Source of the DNA: Desulfuromusa sp. | GTDB lineage: Bacteria > Desulfobacterota > Desulfuromonadia > Desulfuromonadales > Geopsychrobacteraceae | DNA: 64,000 nucleotides | Reading direction: 5' to 3' | Assembly (NCBI GenBank): GCA_016744595.1 | Contig: JADGEB010000011.1 | Location: 22,037-86,036 of the forward strand | Part shown: positions 51,918-61,575 of the stretch, piece after piece | How the letters are laid out: every line of letters starts with the position of its first letter | How positions within the stretch are numbered: the stretch's first letter is position 1 | Translations under genes and position numbers: made by a program | The notes under the pieces: model-generated | Database searches by the model: none | What the model saw: only the letters and a program-made list of their open reading frames with translations | Told to the model about the DNA's origin: nothing

Positions 51918-53783
51918 ATGCGTAAGTTCCTGTTTTACTCAGTACTTTTGTTGGTTCTATTGTGTGGGGGGCAGGCGGTTGCTGGAGATACCATCGCCTC
52001 ACCGGAAGCTTGTCTAGAATGTCATGATGATGTGATTGAGGCAGAAGATTTTACTGCTTCAATTCACGGAGCCAACGGTTGTGTTGCCTGTCATATTGAG
52101 TTGACTGATCTCGATGCACACATGGAGGGCGAATTGATGCCCAACCCAGTCGACTGTGCTCGTTGTCATAAGCAGGAATTTAAGGAATATTTTGACAGCG
52201 TTCATCATTTTGATCATGCCAACATCAATTTGAGCTGTACCTCCTGTCACGAAGGTATCCATGAGCTGACGGCTTGGAATGGGGATAAGCAGCGTGCCAA
52301 TGAGACCTGTAGATCCTGTCACGATACCGCTTTTGATGAATATCATACTTCAATCCATGCCAAAGGGGTTGAGGGCGGCAATGCAGATTCTGCTGCTTGC
52401 GTAGATTGTCACGGATTGCATACCATTGCTTCTGTTGAATCTATGGGTGTACGTGAAAGGGCGCTCTTCCGCACTGAGCCATGTATGACCTGTCACGCCG
52501 ACGAAGAAATGATGACTCGGAATGGCGTTTTTCCTGTAGCCGTTAAAAGCTATCTGGAAAGTTATCACGGGAAAAGTTTTCACCTTGGACATCCGGAAAA
52601 TATAGCAGGTTGTTCCGATTGCCACACTGCACATCAAGTTTTGCCAAATGAGGATCCTGATTCCAGTCTCAGTTCAGAAAATCTGGTAGTAGCTTGCGGT
52701 CAATGCCACGAGAATGCAACAAGCCAGTTTGTTAAGTTCTACTCCCACGGGGATATGACCGATAAAAATAATTATCCGATTCTTTATTATACTTACCTTG
52801 CAATGAGTTTGCTGTTGGTTAGTACTTTTGGGGTGTTCTGGATTCACTCTCTATTGTGGATGTTCCGTGGTTTTATCGAAAATAATGAAAAGAAAAAGGC
52901 GCTTGCCGCTGGCGGGCATCTGCATCACATTGAAAACCCGCATAAAATTTACCGACGTTTTACCAGCGTCCATATTTTCATGCATCTACTGGTTATCACC
53001 AGCTTCCTGCTGCTATCGCTGACCGGGTTGCCGGTGAAATTTTCTGATCAGGCCTGGGCTAAAGTGTTGATGGATTTCTTTGGTGGATCGGCAAATGCTG
53101 CATTGCTACATCGCCTGGGTGCCGCAATCACATTCTTGTATTTTGCTATGGCGCTGATTAAGAGTGCCAAGTACCTGTTTTATAAACTTCAATATCCGGC
53201 TGAATTCTTCCAGAGATTATTCGGGCCAGAATCTCTCTGTCCAAATTTACGCGATATAAATGACGTTACTGCGATGGTACGCTGGTTCCTGTTCTTGGGT
53301 CCAAAGCCTACCTTTGAGCGTTGGACTTACTGGGAAAAGTTTGATTTCCTCGCTGTGTTTTGGGGTATGTTTGCCATCGGTGGCTCAGGATTGATGCTCT
53401 GGTTCCCTGAATTCTTTGGCGCAGCACTGCCAGGTTGGGTTTTCAATGTTGCGACAATTATCCACTCGGATGAAGCGTTATTGGCGACTGGTTTTATCTT
53501 CACTGTCCACTTTTTCAATACTCATGGACGGCCAGAAAAGTTCCCGATGGACTTTGTTATCTTCAATGGTGAACTTCCGAAGGAAGAGTTTGTTGAAGAG
53601 CGCGGTGATCAGTGGAAGCGCTATGAAGAAGAAGGAATCTTGGAACAATATGAAGTCGAAAAGAGCAGTGGTGCGCTCTATGATTTCATTTTCAAGGGGT
53701 TTGGTTTCACTGCTGTACTGATAGGGGTAGCATTAACATTACTGATGATTTATGCTTTCACCGTTGGTGGGCACCATTTTTAA
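51918..53783 (+). CDS. Nine-haem c-type plus diheme b-type inner-membrane cytochrome, CbcL-like
   Basis: 621 residues. Signal peptide, then a periplasmic domain (25-285) with nine CxxCH sites (CLECH, CVACH, CARCH, CTSCH, CRSCH, CVDCH, CMTCH, CSDCH, CGQCH). After residue 290 come membrane helices with His pairs (HIFMHLLV, LLHRLGA, TIIHSDEA, FTVHFFNTHGR), a HydC/FdnI-like diheme b domain. Nine c haems on a b domain match CbcL of Geobacter, which passes quinol electrons to the periplasm during low-potential metal reduction. The length is a little shorter. Monocistronic, terminator behind. Confidence 0.75.
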   Translation: MRKFLFYSVLLLVLLCGGQAVAGDTIASPEACLECHDDVIEAEDFTASIHGANGCVACHIELTDLDAHMEGELMPNPVDCARCHKQEFKEYFDSVHHFDHANINLSCTSCHEGIHELTAWNGDKQRANETCRSCHDTAFDEYHTSIHAKGVEGGNADSAACVDCHGLHTIASVESMGVRERALFRTEPCMTCHADEEMMTRNGVFPVAVKSYLESYHGKSFHLGHPENIAGCSDCHTAHQVLPNEDPDSSLSSENLVVACGQCHENATSQFVKFYSHGDMTDKNNYPILYYTYLAMSLLLVSTFGVFWIHSLLWMFRGFIENNEKKKALAAGGHLHHIENPHKIYRRFTSVHIFMHLLVITSFLLLSLTGLPVKFSDQAWAKVLMDFFGGSANAALLHRLGAAITFLYFAMALIKSAKYLFYKLQYPAEFFQRLFGPESLCPNLRDINDVTAMVRWFLFLGPKPTFERWTYWEKFDFLAVFWGMFAIGGSGLMLWFPEFFGAALPGWVFNVATIIHSDEALLATGFIFTVHFFNTHGRPEKFPMDFVIFNGELPKEEFVEERGDQWKRYEEEGILEQYEVEKSSGALYDFIFKGFGFTAVLIGVALTLLMIYAFTVGGHHF

Positions 53784-53807
53784 CCTGTTACTTTATTATA
53801 AGTAGTA

Positions 53808-53844
53808 ATAAAGGGGCTGCCACTTGGTAGCCCCTTTATTTTTA
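53808..53844 (+). terminator. Terminator of the CbcL-like gene
   Basis: ATAAAGGGGCTGCC and GGTAGCCCCTTTAT fold into a long stem, then ATTTTT. Confidence 0.88.
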
Positions 53845-53865
53845 ATCTGATTTCGTGAGCGTACA

Positions 53866-54087
53866 ATGACTTTTAAAGACCTGATTTGGCCTCTGATAGC
53901 TTTCATTTCCTATCTTATGGGTGGCATTCTGACTTTTGGCGGTGTTGCCATGATTTTGTTTATGCGAGGGAAGGATCTCTGGGGATGGGGAGAGGGACAT
54001 GCAATGGGCTATTTGTTTGTCTGTGTTGGGTTGCTACTATCAATTTTAGGTGTCCTGATTATGCGAATTTTGCGCAATAGAATTTGA
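53866..54087 (+). CDS. Small two-helix membrane protein
   Basis: 73 residues with two membrane helices separated by a short loop with Gly, Glu and Trp (RGKDLWGWGEGHAMGYLF). No known domain. It lies after the CbcL-like terminator and 26 bases before an isochorismatase gene, so it begins a new transcript. Confidence 0.55.
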   Translation: MTFKDLIWPLIAFISYLMGGILTFGGVAMILFMRGKDLWGWGEGHAMGYLFVCVGLLLSILGVLIMRILRNRI

Positions 54088-54112
54088 ACCGTACCATCTT
54101 AGAGGAGAAGCT

Positions 54113-54691
54113 ATGGCTGATATAAAAAATAAATTCTGGTTAGATGCTGATAAAGCAGTTTTAGTGGTTATCGATGTCCAGGAGAAGTTGGCTCCGGCGA
54201 TGAATCAGGACCTGTTTAGCCAGTTGCTACTACACATAAAGTTGTTGATGGAAGGTTTTAAGGCTCTTGATTTGCCAATTATTGCCACGGAGCAATATTC
54301 AAAGGGACTTGGACACACCGTCAATGAGTTAATTGGGGCAACGGAGCAACATTGTATTGAAAAGGTGGCTTTCAGCTGTTGTGGTGAAGAGACTTTTCTT
54401 ACCGCTTTGGAAAAAAGTGGAGCCAAGCAGGTTTTGATCGTCGGGATGGAAAGTCATGTTTGTGTTTTCCAGACGGTTCTCGATCTATTGGATCGTGGCT
54501 ATGTTGTCCATTTGGTGAGTGATGCTGTTTGCTCACGCTTCAAAAGTGACTATGATAATGCAATCAGCACCGCAGCACGTGCTGGTGCCGTTATCACGAC
54601 AACCGAAACGGCTCTTTTTCAGCTGGTTAAGGTTGCAGGGACGGATGGATTTAAAGCTGTATCGAAGTTGGTGCGTCAGCGAACTCCCTGA
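54113..54691 (+). CDS. Isochorismatase-family cysteine hydrolase
   Basis: 192 residues: Asp in VVIDVQEKLAPAMN, Lys in IEKVAFSCCG and nucleophile Cys in VGMESHVCVFQTVLDLL give the Asp-Lys-Cys triad. Members hydrolyse isochorismate, nicotinamide or N-carbamoyl compounds; here no siderophore genes are near, so the substrate is open. GAGGAGAAGCT precedes the ATG. Its TGA overlaps the next start (TGATG). Confidence 0.82.
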   Translation: MADIKNKFWLDADKAVLVVIDVQEKLAPAMNQDLFSQLLLHIKLLMEGFKALDLPIIATEQYSKGLGHTVNELIGATEQHCIEKVAFSCCGEETFLTALEKSGAKQVLIVGMESHVCVFQTVLDLLDRGYVVHLVSDAVCSRFKSDYDNAISTAARAGAVITTTETALFQLVKVAGTDGFKAVSKLVRQRTP

Positions 54692-55047
54692 TGGATGAAC
54701 TGACAGGTTCAGAACAAACAAAGCTTTTCAATAAATTATTGGTTGATAAGGATGAATTGGGGATGCTGCTGGAAGAGTCTGCAGCCAGTAGCCAAGTTGT
54801 TGATCTGGAACAGCCAATTGGACGATTGTCCAGAATGGACGCATTACAGCAGCAGGCCATGGCCAAAGCCAATAGAACTGGGCATCAGCAGCGTTTAGTT
54901 TTGATCGATGCGGCTTTACTTGCGATTAAGTTGGGTCGTTATGGAGAATGTCGACGTTGTGAGGAACCGATAGGCTATTCTCGTCTGAATGTACGGCCTG
55001 AATCACCCTTTTGCCTTGACTGCCAAAAGCAGAGTGAAAAAAAATAA
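54691..55047 (+). CDS. DksA/TraR-family zinc-finger protein
   Basis: 118 residues: a helical coiled-coil region and a C-terminal C4 zinc finger CRRCEEPIGYSRLNVRPESPFCLDCQ, the DksA/TraR signature. The coiled-coil tip Asp pair of true DksA is reduced to SRMDALQQQ. It may bind RNA polymerase through the secondary channel and modulate the response to ppGpp. It is coupled to both neighbours by overlapping start and stop codons. Confidence 0.85.
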   Translation: MDELTGSEQTKLFNKLLVDKDELGMLLEESAASSQVVDLEQPIGRLSRMDALQQQAMAKANRTGHQQRLVLIDAALLAIKLGRYGECRRCEEPIGYSRLNVRPESPFCLDCQKQSEKK

Positions 55048-55484
55048 TGTCAAATTTGGTTCTTATCGTTCTTATGGTCATTGGCGGTGTTGCTGTTGCA
55101 GTTCAACCATCCATCAATGCACTACTGGCTGAAAAAACCGGTTTTCTTCAAGCGGCTACAATTTCTTTTGCTGTTGGAACTTTGATTCTCCTGCTCATTT
55201 CACTGACCAGCGGACAGGGCGATTTCAGACGTATTTCAGAAGCTGACTGGTGGCAGCTAACGGGTGGACTGTTTGGTGCCTTCTTTGTGACGATGACGAT
55301 TGTTGGTGTACCGCGTATCGGAATAACAGCAGTTCTTGCTTTAACAATAGTCTCACAGTTGATTGCTGGCCTAGTTATGGATCATTATGGGTTATTCGGT
55401 ATGCGTAGTATCGCAATTGATTATAAGCGTATGCTCGGAGTGGTACTGCTTTTAGCCGGTGTTTTTCTTGTCTGCAAAAGATAG
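55047..55484 (+). CDS. DMT-superfamily (DUF606/YdcZ-type) membrane protein
   Basis: 145 residues with four to five helices: GGVAVAVQPSINALLAEKTGFLQAATISFAVGTLILLLI and GGLFGAFFVTMTIVGVPRIGITAVLALTIVSQLIAGLVMDHYGLFG. This is one half of the EamA fold, as in DUF606 proteins that act as homo- or heterodimers. Substrate unknown. Fourth gene of a tight run; a cysK gene follows in opposite orientation. Confidence 0.8.
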   Translation: MSNLVLIVLMVIGGVAVAVQPSINALLAEKTGFLQAATISFAVGTLILLLISLTSGQGDFRRISEADWWQLTGGLFGAFFVTMTIVGVPRIGITAVLALTIVSQLIAGLVMDHYGLFGMRSIAIDYKRMLGVVLLLAGVFLVCKR

Positions 55485-55511
55485 AAGTTGTTTTTATGCG
55501 GTACCACCTTG

Positions 55512-56501
55512 TTATGGTGGACACAGGGCACATTGGGAGCGGAAGAGGTTTGTACTGAGATAGCGATCTCCACGATCCGGCAACAGAGTAACAATAGTTC
55601 CCGAGTCGATTTGTTCTGCAACTCGTAACGCTCCCGCAACAGCTGCACCACTCGACATACCAACAAAAAGTCCCATCTCAAGAGCTAATTTTCTGGTCAT
55701 TTCATAGGCAGTTTCATCCTCAATCATTATTTTTTGTGCTAATTTCTGCTGTTCGTAAATCTCTGGGACAATAGCTTCATGCATATTTTTTAGCCCCTGT
55801 ATTTTATGACCAAGGCCTGGCTCTATACCTATTACTTTGACTTGTGAAGCATATTTTGTAAAAAAACTACTCATCCCCATCAATGTTCCCGATGTTCCCA
55901 TTCCGGCGACAAAGTAATCAATCTCACCAGCTGTTTGTTGCATGATTTCCGGAGCGGTAGTTTCATAGTGAGCTAAAGGGTTGTTGGGGTTGCTGTATTG
56001 ATTTGGCATGAAATAACGATCTGGTTCCTGATCCAGGATTTTATGCGCCAGGCGAATGGCTCCATCGGTCATTTGGCAGCCGGGGGAGAGCACTGTTTCT
56101 GCGCCATAGGCTTCCAAGATACCACGCCGTTCCATACTGACACAGGCAGGCATAACCAGTTTGACCCGGTATCCTTTGGCTGCACCGATCATTGCAATAG
56201 CAATTCCGGTATTACCAGAGGTTGGTTCCAGAATGATTTTATCCGCTGTCAGTTCACCACTTTCTTCAGCTTTATTAATCATATAAAGTGCAGGGCGGTC
56301 TTTGACCGACCCTCCGGGGTTGCTTCCTTCCAATTTTGCTAGGAGTTTTATCTCTGGTTTGTCAGCCAGCACGGAGATATCAACGAGTGGTGTGTTCCCA
56401 ATTGAGTCAATCAACAACGGAGTGCAGATGGGTTCTGTCTTAGGGTTTAGCATTTGTACCGCTCCATGGTTTGGCAAGGTAGAATTAGGTTGTGACGCCA
56501 T
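55512..56501 (-). CDS. cysK: Cysteine synthase
   Basis: 329 residues from the ATG at 56501, which has AAGGA 8 bases upstream; a TTG one codon earlier is less likely. PLP lysine in NPGGSVKDRPALYM, substrate loop EPTSGNTGIAIAMIGAAKGY and the phosphate loop GTSGTLMG. It makes L-cysteine from O-acetylserine and sulfide. The last residues (RSQCALCPP) contain a CxxC motif, unusual for the family. Overlaps the ubiD stop by one base. Confidence 0.9.
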   Translation of the reverse strand: MASQPNSTLPNHGAVQMLNPKTEPICTPLLIDSIGNTPLVDISVLADKPEIKLLAKLEGSNPGGSVKDRPALYMINKAEESGELTADKIILEPTSGNTGIAIAMIGAAKGYRVKLVMPACVSMERRGILEAYGAETVLSPGCQMTDGAIRLAHKILDQEPDRYFMPNQYSNPNNPLAHYETTAPEIMQQTAGEIDYFVAGMGTSGTLMGMSSFFTKYASQVKVIGIEPGLGHKIQGLKNMHEAIVPEIYEQQKLAQKIMIEDETAYEMTRKLALEMGLFVGMSSGAAVAGALRVAEQIDSGTIVTLLPDRGDRYLSTNLFRSQCALCPP

Positions 56502-58342
56502 CAAATGATTCCTTGTAGTGGACCACCGTTGATGGCTAGTTGATTAACCTGTTCCTCAATCTCTGGGTTATCAATCAGGGCAGGTGCATGATGGGGTTTA
56601 GTACGGGTATCAATGAGTAGAGATCCTGAACAGCCCCAGTGTTTAGCTGTAGTAAAACTAGCGATACCGTAAATGTCGGCCGCTGGATTGGAACGGGTAA
56701 AACAAACCCAGAGCCAGTTGTTCAAGGTTGCTGCACAGAACTCACTATTATCAACAATTAAGATTAAGGGGAAACTATTGATTGGATCATCCAGAGTAAA
56801 CTTTTTACAGAAGCGGAGCAAGTTCAGGTCTTCTCCCGGTCGATATTCACTACAGGCAGGTCCTTCGATCAGGAGGATGCCAGGGAGCGCAATAGCAGGT
56901 TTTTTAAATCCACGCGGCAAAGTTAAATTCTCAGGGATTTTTGCCGGGAGATCTCGCTGTTTTTCACCTACCGCGGCAATAACAACTTTAGAGCCTTGAT
57001 TCAGGCCGTGACCACTGTAATCAAGGGTGTCAATCGTTGTCGCAGTCTGAAAGTGCAGGTCTTTCTGCCAGTTAGTTCTTTCCAGGAGATGTTGGAAAAA
57101 ATTTGGGATGTTGTTGATGTCTAGCTGTGGGTTGTCGCCTTCGTTAACAATAAGTAGGTATTTGGCTAAAGATAACTGCCCTTGTCCGAGAACGGCATTG
57201 GCTTGGGTTAACAGCTCCTGCGGTCGATCAGATTTGATATAGGGGGTGTAGCGTTCACTGCCAATGGCAAGTAACAGCGGATGAACTCCTGCAGCATCGA
57301 CAGCATGAACTGCTTTTATTCCGGGAAGAACTTCAGGAATCAGTGCCCCTGTCAGCTCATGGATAAATTCGCCGAAACTAGTATCTTCCTGTGGTGGACG
57401 ACCAACTGTTGTAAAAGGCCAAATAGCATCCGGTCGATGGTAGACCCGGTCAACTTTAATCACTGGGAAGTCGTGAGCCAAACTGTAGTAGCCAAGGTGG
57501 TCGCCAAAAGGGCCTTCCGACTTTTGCTGCTGTGGATCAATGGTACCGCAGATGACAAAATCGGCCTCTGCTGGCATGGGTAAAAAACCTGAGGATTGTA
57601 CCAACGGAATTCGATGTCCACCAAGGAGTCCGGCAAAAGCGAGTTCTGGCATTCCTTCCGGGAGTGGCATGACTGCAGCAATAGACAGGCTTGGTGGCCC
57701 ACCGACAAAAATATTGATTTGGAATGGTTGATCTAGTTTCAGAGCTTCCTGATGGTGAACACCAATACCACGATGAAGCTGATAGTGGAGACCAATTTCC
57801 TGATCTTGAAGGTAATCATTTCCGGATAACTGGACACGGTACATTCCCAGATTTGATGAGCGAATCCCCGGCTTTTGGCTACTTTCGCTATAAACCTGGG
57901 GCAAGGTAATAAATGCACCACCATCATCGGGCCAACTCTTTATCTGTGGCAGATCGCTGATAGTTGTTTGTCCTTGTAAAATTGACCCCGTTTTAACTTT
58001 TTTAGGGAGTAAATGAAGAGCCGCAGGAGGTGCCGAAAGAAACATGGAAGGGTTATTTAGCAAAGCTTTTGGATCAAGTTTCAATTTGACCAAGGTTTCA
58101 ACTTGTTGCAGCGTATCGCGAAACAGATATCTGGTTCGCTCCAGAGTGCCAAATAAGTTAGCGACCGCAGGGAAGTGACTATTGGTGAGGTTGGTGAAGA
58201 GCAGAGCCGGACCTTGATGCTGATAGACTCGTCTCTGGATCGCTCCAGCCAGAAGGTTTTCTTCAATCGGCTGGTCAATACGGATGAGTTGTCCACTCTT
58301 TTCTAGAGCATTAACGGCTTGTCGGAGTGTTCTGTATCCCAT
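56501..58342 (-). CDS. UbiD-family prenyl-FMN decarboxylase, probably menaquinone pathway
   Basis: 613 residues. Conserved UbiD segments: NLGMYRVQLSGNDYLQDQEIGLHYQLHRGIGVHHQEAL, GGPPSLSIAAVMPLPEGMPELAFAGLLGG, EADFVICGTIDPQQQKSEGPFGDHLGYYSL (active-site Glu/Asp) and PFTTVGRPPQEDT. The ~600-residue size and a long C-terminal part fit the clade associated with futalosine-type menaquinone synthesis (MqnL/SCO4490-like) rather than the 490-residue ubiquinone enzyme. The mnx neighbours are not here. Coupled to cysK by the TGATG overlap. Confidence 0.72.
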   Translation of the reverse strand: MGYRTLRQAVNALEKSGQLIRIDQPIEENLLAGAIQRRVYQHQGPALLFTNLTNSHFPAVANLFGTLERTRYLFRDTLQQVETLVKLKLDPKALLNNPSMFLSAPPAALHLLPKKVKTGSILQGQTTISDLPQIKSWPDDGGAFITLPQVYSESSQKPGIRSSNLGMYRVQLSGNDYLQDQEIGLHYQLHRGIGVHHQEALKLDQPFQINIFVGGPPSLSIAAVMPLPEGMPELAFAGLLGGHRIPLVQSSGFLPMPAEADFVICGTIDPQQQKSEGPFGDHLGYYSLAHDFPVIKVDRVYHRPDAIWPFTTVGRPPQEDTSFGEFIHELTGALIPEVLPGIKAVHAVDAAGVHPLLLAIGSERYTPYIKSDRPQELLTQANAVLGQGQLSLAKYLLIVNEGDNPQLDINNIPNFFQHLLERTNWQKDLHFQTATTIDTLDYSGHGLNQGSKVVIAAVGEKQRDLPAKIPENLTLPRGFKKPAIALPGILLIEGPACSEYRPGEDLNLLRFCKKFTLDDPINSFPLILIVDNSEFCAATLNNWLWVCFTRSNPAADIYGIASFTTAKHWGCSGSLLIDTRTKPHHAPALIDNPEIEEQVNQLAINGGPLQGII

Positions 58343-58536
58343 TGTTGATGTCCTTATGTAAGGAGGGGAATAGAGTAGATTTTATACTTCAGTACAGAAA
58401 AAAAGGCAATGATAGGTGGGGTTAGTCGGGACAGTTAGGGTAAAAGTGCTAATAAAGGTTCAAAAAAAAACAACACTCCAGTATGGTTGTCCATCATTGT
58501 GAAAGTTTAGCATCTGTTAGAAGAGAGGAATAATAA

Positions 58537-60138
58537 ATGCGGATTCGATTGGCAATCAGATATACGGCAATATCGAGTATTGTTCTACTTATTGTCATGT
58601 CCATCTCTGCTTATGTTCATATTGAAAAGGTACAGAAGATTTTTACTGAAAAAGCGATGCAAGAAGTTGACGTTCTTTCCGAAATGATCCTGCGTGATTC
58701 TCACCACTTGATGCTAGAAGATAATCGTGCACAGTTACAGTTGATGATTGAAGAGATTGGACGAACTCCACGTGTAAAGAGAGCCAGGATTCTTGGTAAG
58801 GAAGGTGTTGTTAGTTTTTCAATGAACAAGCATGAGATTGGTACCGCCCTGAGTGAAAAGGATGAAAGCTGTTCATTCTGCCATCTGGAAGGTTCCAAGG
58901 TGCTGGAAGATGTTCCGATAGAAAAGCGGAGTCGGGTTTTCTCTGATGATTCAGGAACTCAATATCTAAGTATTACCCGTGGTATTTATAATGAACCAAC
59001 GTGCTATACGGCCGATTGTCATGCCCATTCTCCAGAAGAGAAAAAAATTGGTGTTCTTGATATGGTGGTCTCTCAGGGACAAATGGCAGATTTGGCTCAT
59101 GCTCATCATACTGACGTTATAATTTCAACGGCAATCATGTTGATTATTGTTTCTCTTTGTCATTATCTGCTGACCAGAAGGTATATTTGTGATCCGATTC
59201 AGGGGTTATTGCAGCAGACCCAATCTCTTTCTGAGGGAGACTTGTCGGCTCGGGTGGAAAACCTCTCTACTGATGAAGTCGGGGAACTGGGGCGCTCATT
59301 CAACAATATGGCCGATAATCTGGCTCAGGCACAAATTGAACTGCAAGATTGGGGTAATACCCTGGAGCAGAAAGTTGAAAAGCGAACAGCTGAGATTACC
59401 GATATGCAAAGCCAATTGTTGCGATCCGCGAAATTAGCCTCAATGGGGGAGCTGGTTGCCGGGGTTGCCCATGAAATAAACAACCCCTTGACCGGTATAT
59501 TGATGTTTGCATCGCTATCATCAAAAACACCGGATCTTCCACAGCAGGTGAAAGACAATCTGGACTTGATTGTTTCAGAAACGGGACGGTGTGCCAAAAT
59601 TGTTCGAGGTCTGTTGGAGTTTGCCCGGGAATCGTTCCCAGAGAAAAAACCAGATTCTATAAATCGGATTATTGAGCATACCTTAGATCTTGTCTCGCAT
59701 CAGACAATCTTTCAAGACGTCGATGTTCGGTACCAAGGTGGTAAAGAATTGCCGAGTCTGGAAGTTGATGCCGATCAATTACAGCAGGTTTTTTTCAATA
59801 TGTTTATCAATGCAGGGCAGGCGATGCCAAATGGTGGAACTTTGACCATAGCCACAGATTTTATCGAGAAAGAACAAGCAATAGAGATTGTTATTGAGGA
59901 TACCGGTGCGGGAATCAGCCAAGAAAATTTAGATAAAATCTTTGATCCGTTCTTCTCGACAAAAGCGCAAAAAGGTTTTGGTTTGGGGTTGTCCGTTTCC
60001 TACGGCATTATTCAAAATCATGGTGGCCGGGTAGACGTTCAGAGTCGTGAGGGTGAGGGAACCCGCTTCTCAATTTATTTCTCAATTGAGGATAATAATT
60101 TGTTACAAAGTTCCGATGGGGAAGAATCCCTATCTTGA
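58537..60138 (+). CDS. Sensor histidine kinase with two periplasmic c-type haem motifs
   Basis: 533 residues: TM1 (10-28), a periplasmic sensor (29-192), TM2 (195-212), HAMP (214-265), HisKA with GVAHEINNPLTGILMF and HATPase (FDPFFSTKAQKGFGLGLSVSYG). Two haem-attachment motifs lie in the sensor: CSFCH at 112-116 and CYTADCH (CX4CH) at 156-162. An ERTRIF-like EKRSRVFSDD lies between them. Sensors of this layout are common in metal-reducing Deltaproteobacteria and read as redox or gas sensors; the haem ligation here is inferred from the motifs. Convergent with an NtrC-type regulator. Confidence 0.88.
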   Translation: MRIRLAIRYTAISSIVLLIVMSISAYVHIEKVQKIFTEKAMQEVDVLSEMILRDSHHLMLEDNRAQLQLMIEEIGRTPRVKRARILGKEGVVSFSMNKHEIGTALSEKDESCSFCHLEGSKVLEDVPIEKRSRVFSDDSGTQYLSITRGIYNEPTCYTADCHAHSPEEKKIGVLDMVVSQGQMADLAHAHHTDVIISTAIMLIIVSLCHYLLTRRYICDPIQGLLQQTQSLSEGDLSARVENLSTDEVGELGRSFNNMADNLAQAQIELQDWGNTLEQKVEKRTAEITDMQSQLLRSAKLASMGELVAGVAHEINNPLTGILMFASLSSKTPDLPQQVKDNLDLIVSETGRCAKIVRGLLEFARESFPEKKPDSINRIIEHTLDLVSHQTIFQDVDVRYQGGKELPSLEVDADQLQQVFFNMFINAGQAMPNGGTLTIATDFIEKEQAIEIVIEDTGAGISQENLDKIFDPFFSTKAQKGFGLGLSVSYGIIQNHGGRVDVQSREGEGTRFSIYFSIEDNNLLQSSDGEESLS

Positions 60139-60156
60139 GATGAAAAGTAGATTGAG

Positions 60157-61575
60157 CTACATGTGATCTTTGACAGAGATTCCCAGCTTTTTTAAAAGAG
60201 CCTGGAAGTTTGGCCTGAGCATGCCAGTTTCTTCCGCTGCTTTGGTGACATTCCAGTTATTTCTTTCTAGTGCAGCGTAAACAAAGGCCTTTTCAGCCGG
60301 CTCCACCGCTTGTTCACGCAGTTTTCGTTTAACTTCCTTCAATTCTTCGGTGTTGATTGGAGCAATCATTTCTCCATTGTCTGCCGTAAAATTTTGTGAA
60401 TCAGGCAGTTCCAGGCTATTTCGTTGAATCATATCTCCCTGGGTTAAAACTACGGCTCTCTCAATGATATTTTCTAGCTCGCGAACATTCCCTGGGAACA
60501 GATAGTCATGTAATGCCAGGTGTGCATCGGCGGAAAGACCTTTAATTTCTCTGCCAATATCCTCTGAAAACTTTTTCAAAAAATAACCAATGAGGAGGGG
60601 GATGTCGCCAACTCGTTCGCGCAATGGTGGCAGGCTGATTGGGATGATATTCAAACGGAAGTAAAGATCATCACGGAAGTTCCCCTCTTCTACCATCTTG
60701 TCAAGGCCACGGTTTGTTGCGGCGATCAAGCGGATATCGATAGGGGCTGCTTTGGTCCCACCAATAGGGCTCACTTCGCGTTGTTGTAAAACGCGGAGCA
60801 GTTTTGCCTGGGTTGCCATACTCAGGTTAGCAATTTCATCTAGGAATAAGCTGCCACCGCTGGCCACACTGAACAGACCAGGTTTGGATTGGGTTGCCCC
60901 GGTAAATGACCCTTTGACGTGACCAAATAGCTCGCTTTCCAGAAGGTTTTCCGGTAACGAATTACAGTCGATAGCAACAAAAGCTTCGTCTTTCCGGGGG
61001 CTATTATTGTGGATAGCCCGGGCAACCAGTTCTTTTCCGGTTCCGCTCTCACCAGTAATTAAAACAGAGCTGTTTGTCGGAGCTACCTGAAGGATCCGTT
61101 GAAAGACTTTTTGCATTGACTCACTTTTGCCAATAAAAGAATCTGCGACGGTTTCATCAGGAATACTTTCGGCAATAACCTCTGATTCAAGATTCAGGAG
61201 TCTTTTTTTAACGGCGGCTTGAACTTTCTCGATAATCTGATCTGGCAAGAAGGGTTTGGTCAAGTATTCAAAGGCACCATTTTTCATGGCATCAACCGCT
61301 GAATCAACGGTTGCGAAGCCGGTAATGATAATTACCGGCACATTGGGCTGCAGGACAGAAATTGTCTTCAATACTTCGATTCCGCCCATAATTGGCATTT
61401 TCAAGTCGCTAATGACAACACTGAAGCTTTCTTTCTGCAATTTTTCCATGCCGACTTTGCCATTCTGGGCAACGGTGACCTGATAGCCTTCCATGGTCAA
61501 CGCCTGACGAAGCCCTTCTCGAATCACTGCCTCATCATCGATAACCAGAATTTTATGTGTTGTGTTTTCGTCCAT
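60157..61575 (-). CDS. NtrC-type sigma-54-dependent response regulator
   Basis: 472 residues from the ATG at 61575. Receiver: acidic pair in LVIDDEAVIREGL, Asp in VVISDLKMPIMGG, Lys in YLTKPFLP. AAA+ domain: GESGTGKELVARAIH, GGSLFLDEI and R fingers FRDDLYFRLNI. The sigma-54 loop reads GSFTGA instead of GAFTGA. The C-terminal helix-turn-helix is Fis-like (NVTKAAEETGMLRPNFQALLKKL). Upstream starts to 61842 code for a hydrophobic run and have no ribosome site. Tail-to-tail with the haem kinase (18 bases), probably its partner. Confidence 0.9.
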   Translation of the reverse strand: MDENTTHKILVIDDEAVIREGLRQALTMEGYQVTVAQNGKVGMEKLQKESFSVVISDLKMPIMGGIEVLKTISVLQPNVPVIIITGFATVDSAVDAMKNGAFEYLTKPFLPDQIIEKVQAAVKKRLLNLESEVIAESIPDETVADSFIGKSESMQKVFQRILQVAPTNSSVLITGESGTGKELVARAIHNNSPRKDEAFVAIDCNSLPENLLESELFGHVKGSFTGATQSKPGLFSVASGGSLFLDEIANLSMATQAKLLRVLQQREVSPIGGTKAAPIDIRLIAATNRGLDKMVEEGNFRDDLYFRLNIIPISLPPLRERVGDIPLLIGYFLKKFSEDIGREIKGLSADAHLALHDYLFPGNVRELENIIERAVVLTQGDMIQRNSLELPDSQNFTADNGEMIAPINTEELKEVKRKLREQAVEPAEKAFVYAALERNNWNVTKAAEETGMLRPNFQALLKKLGISVKDHM

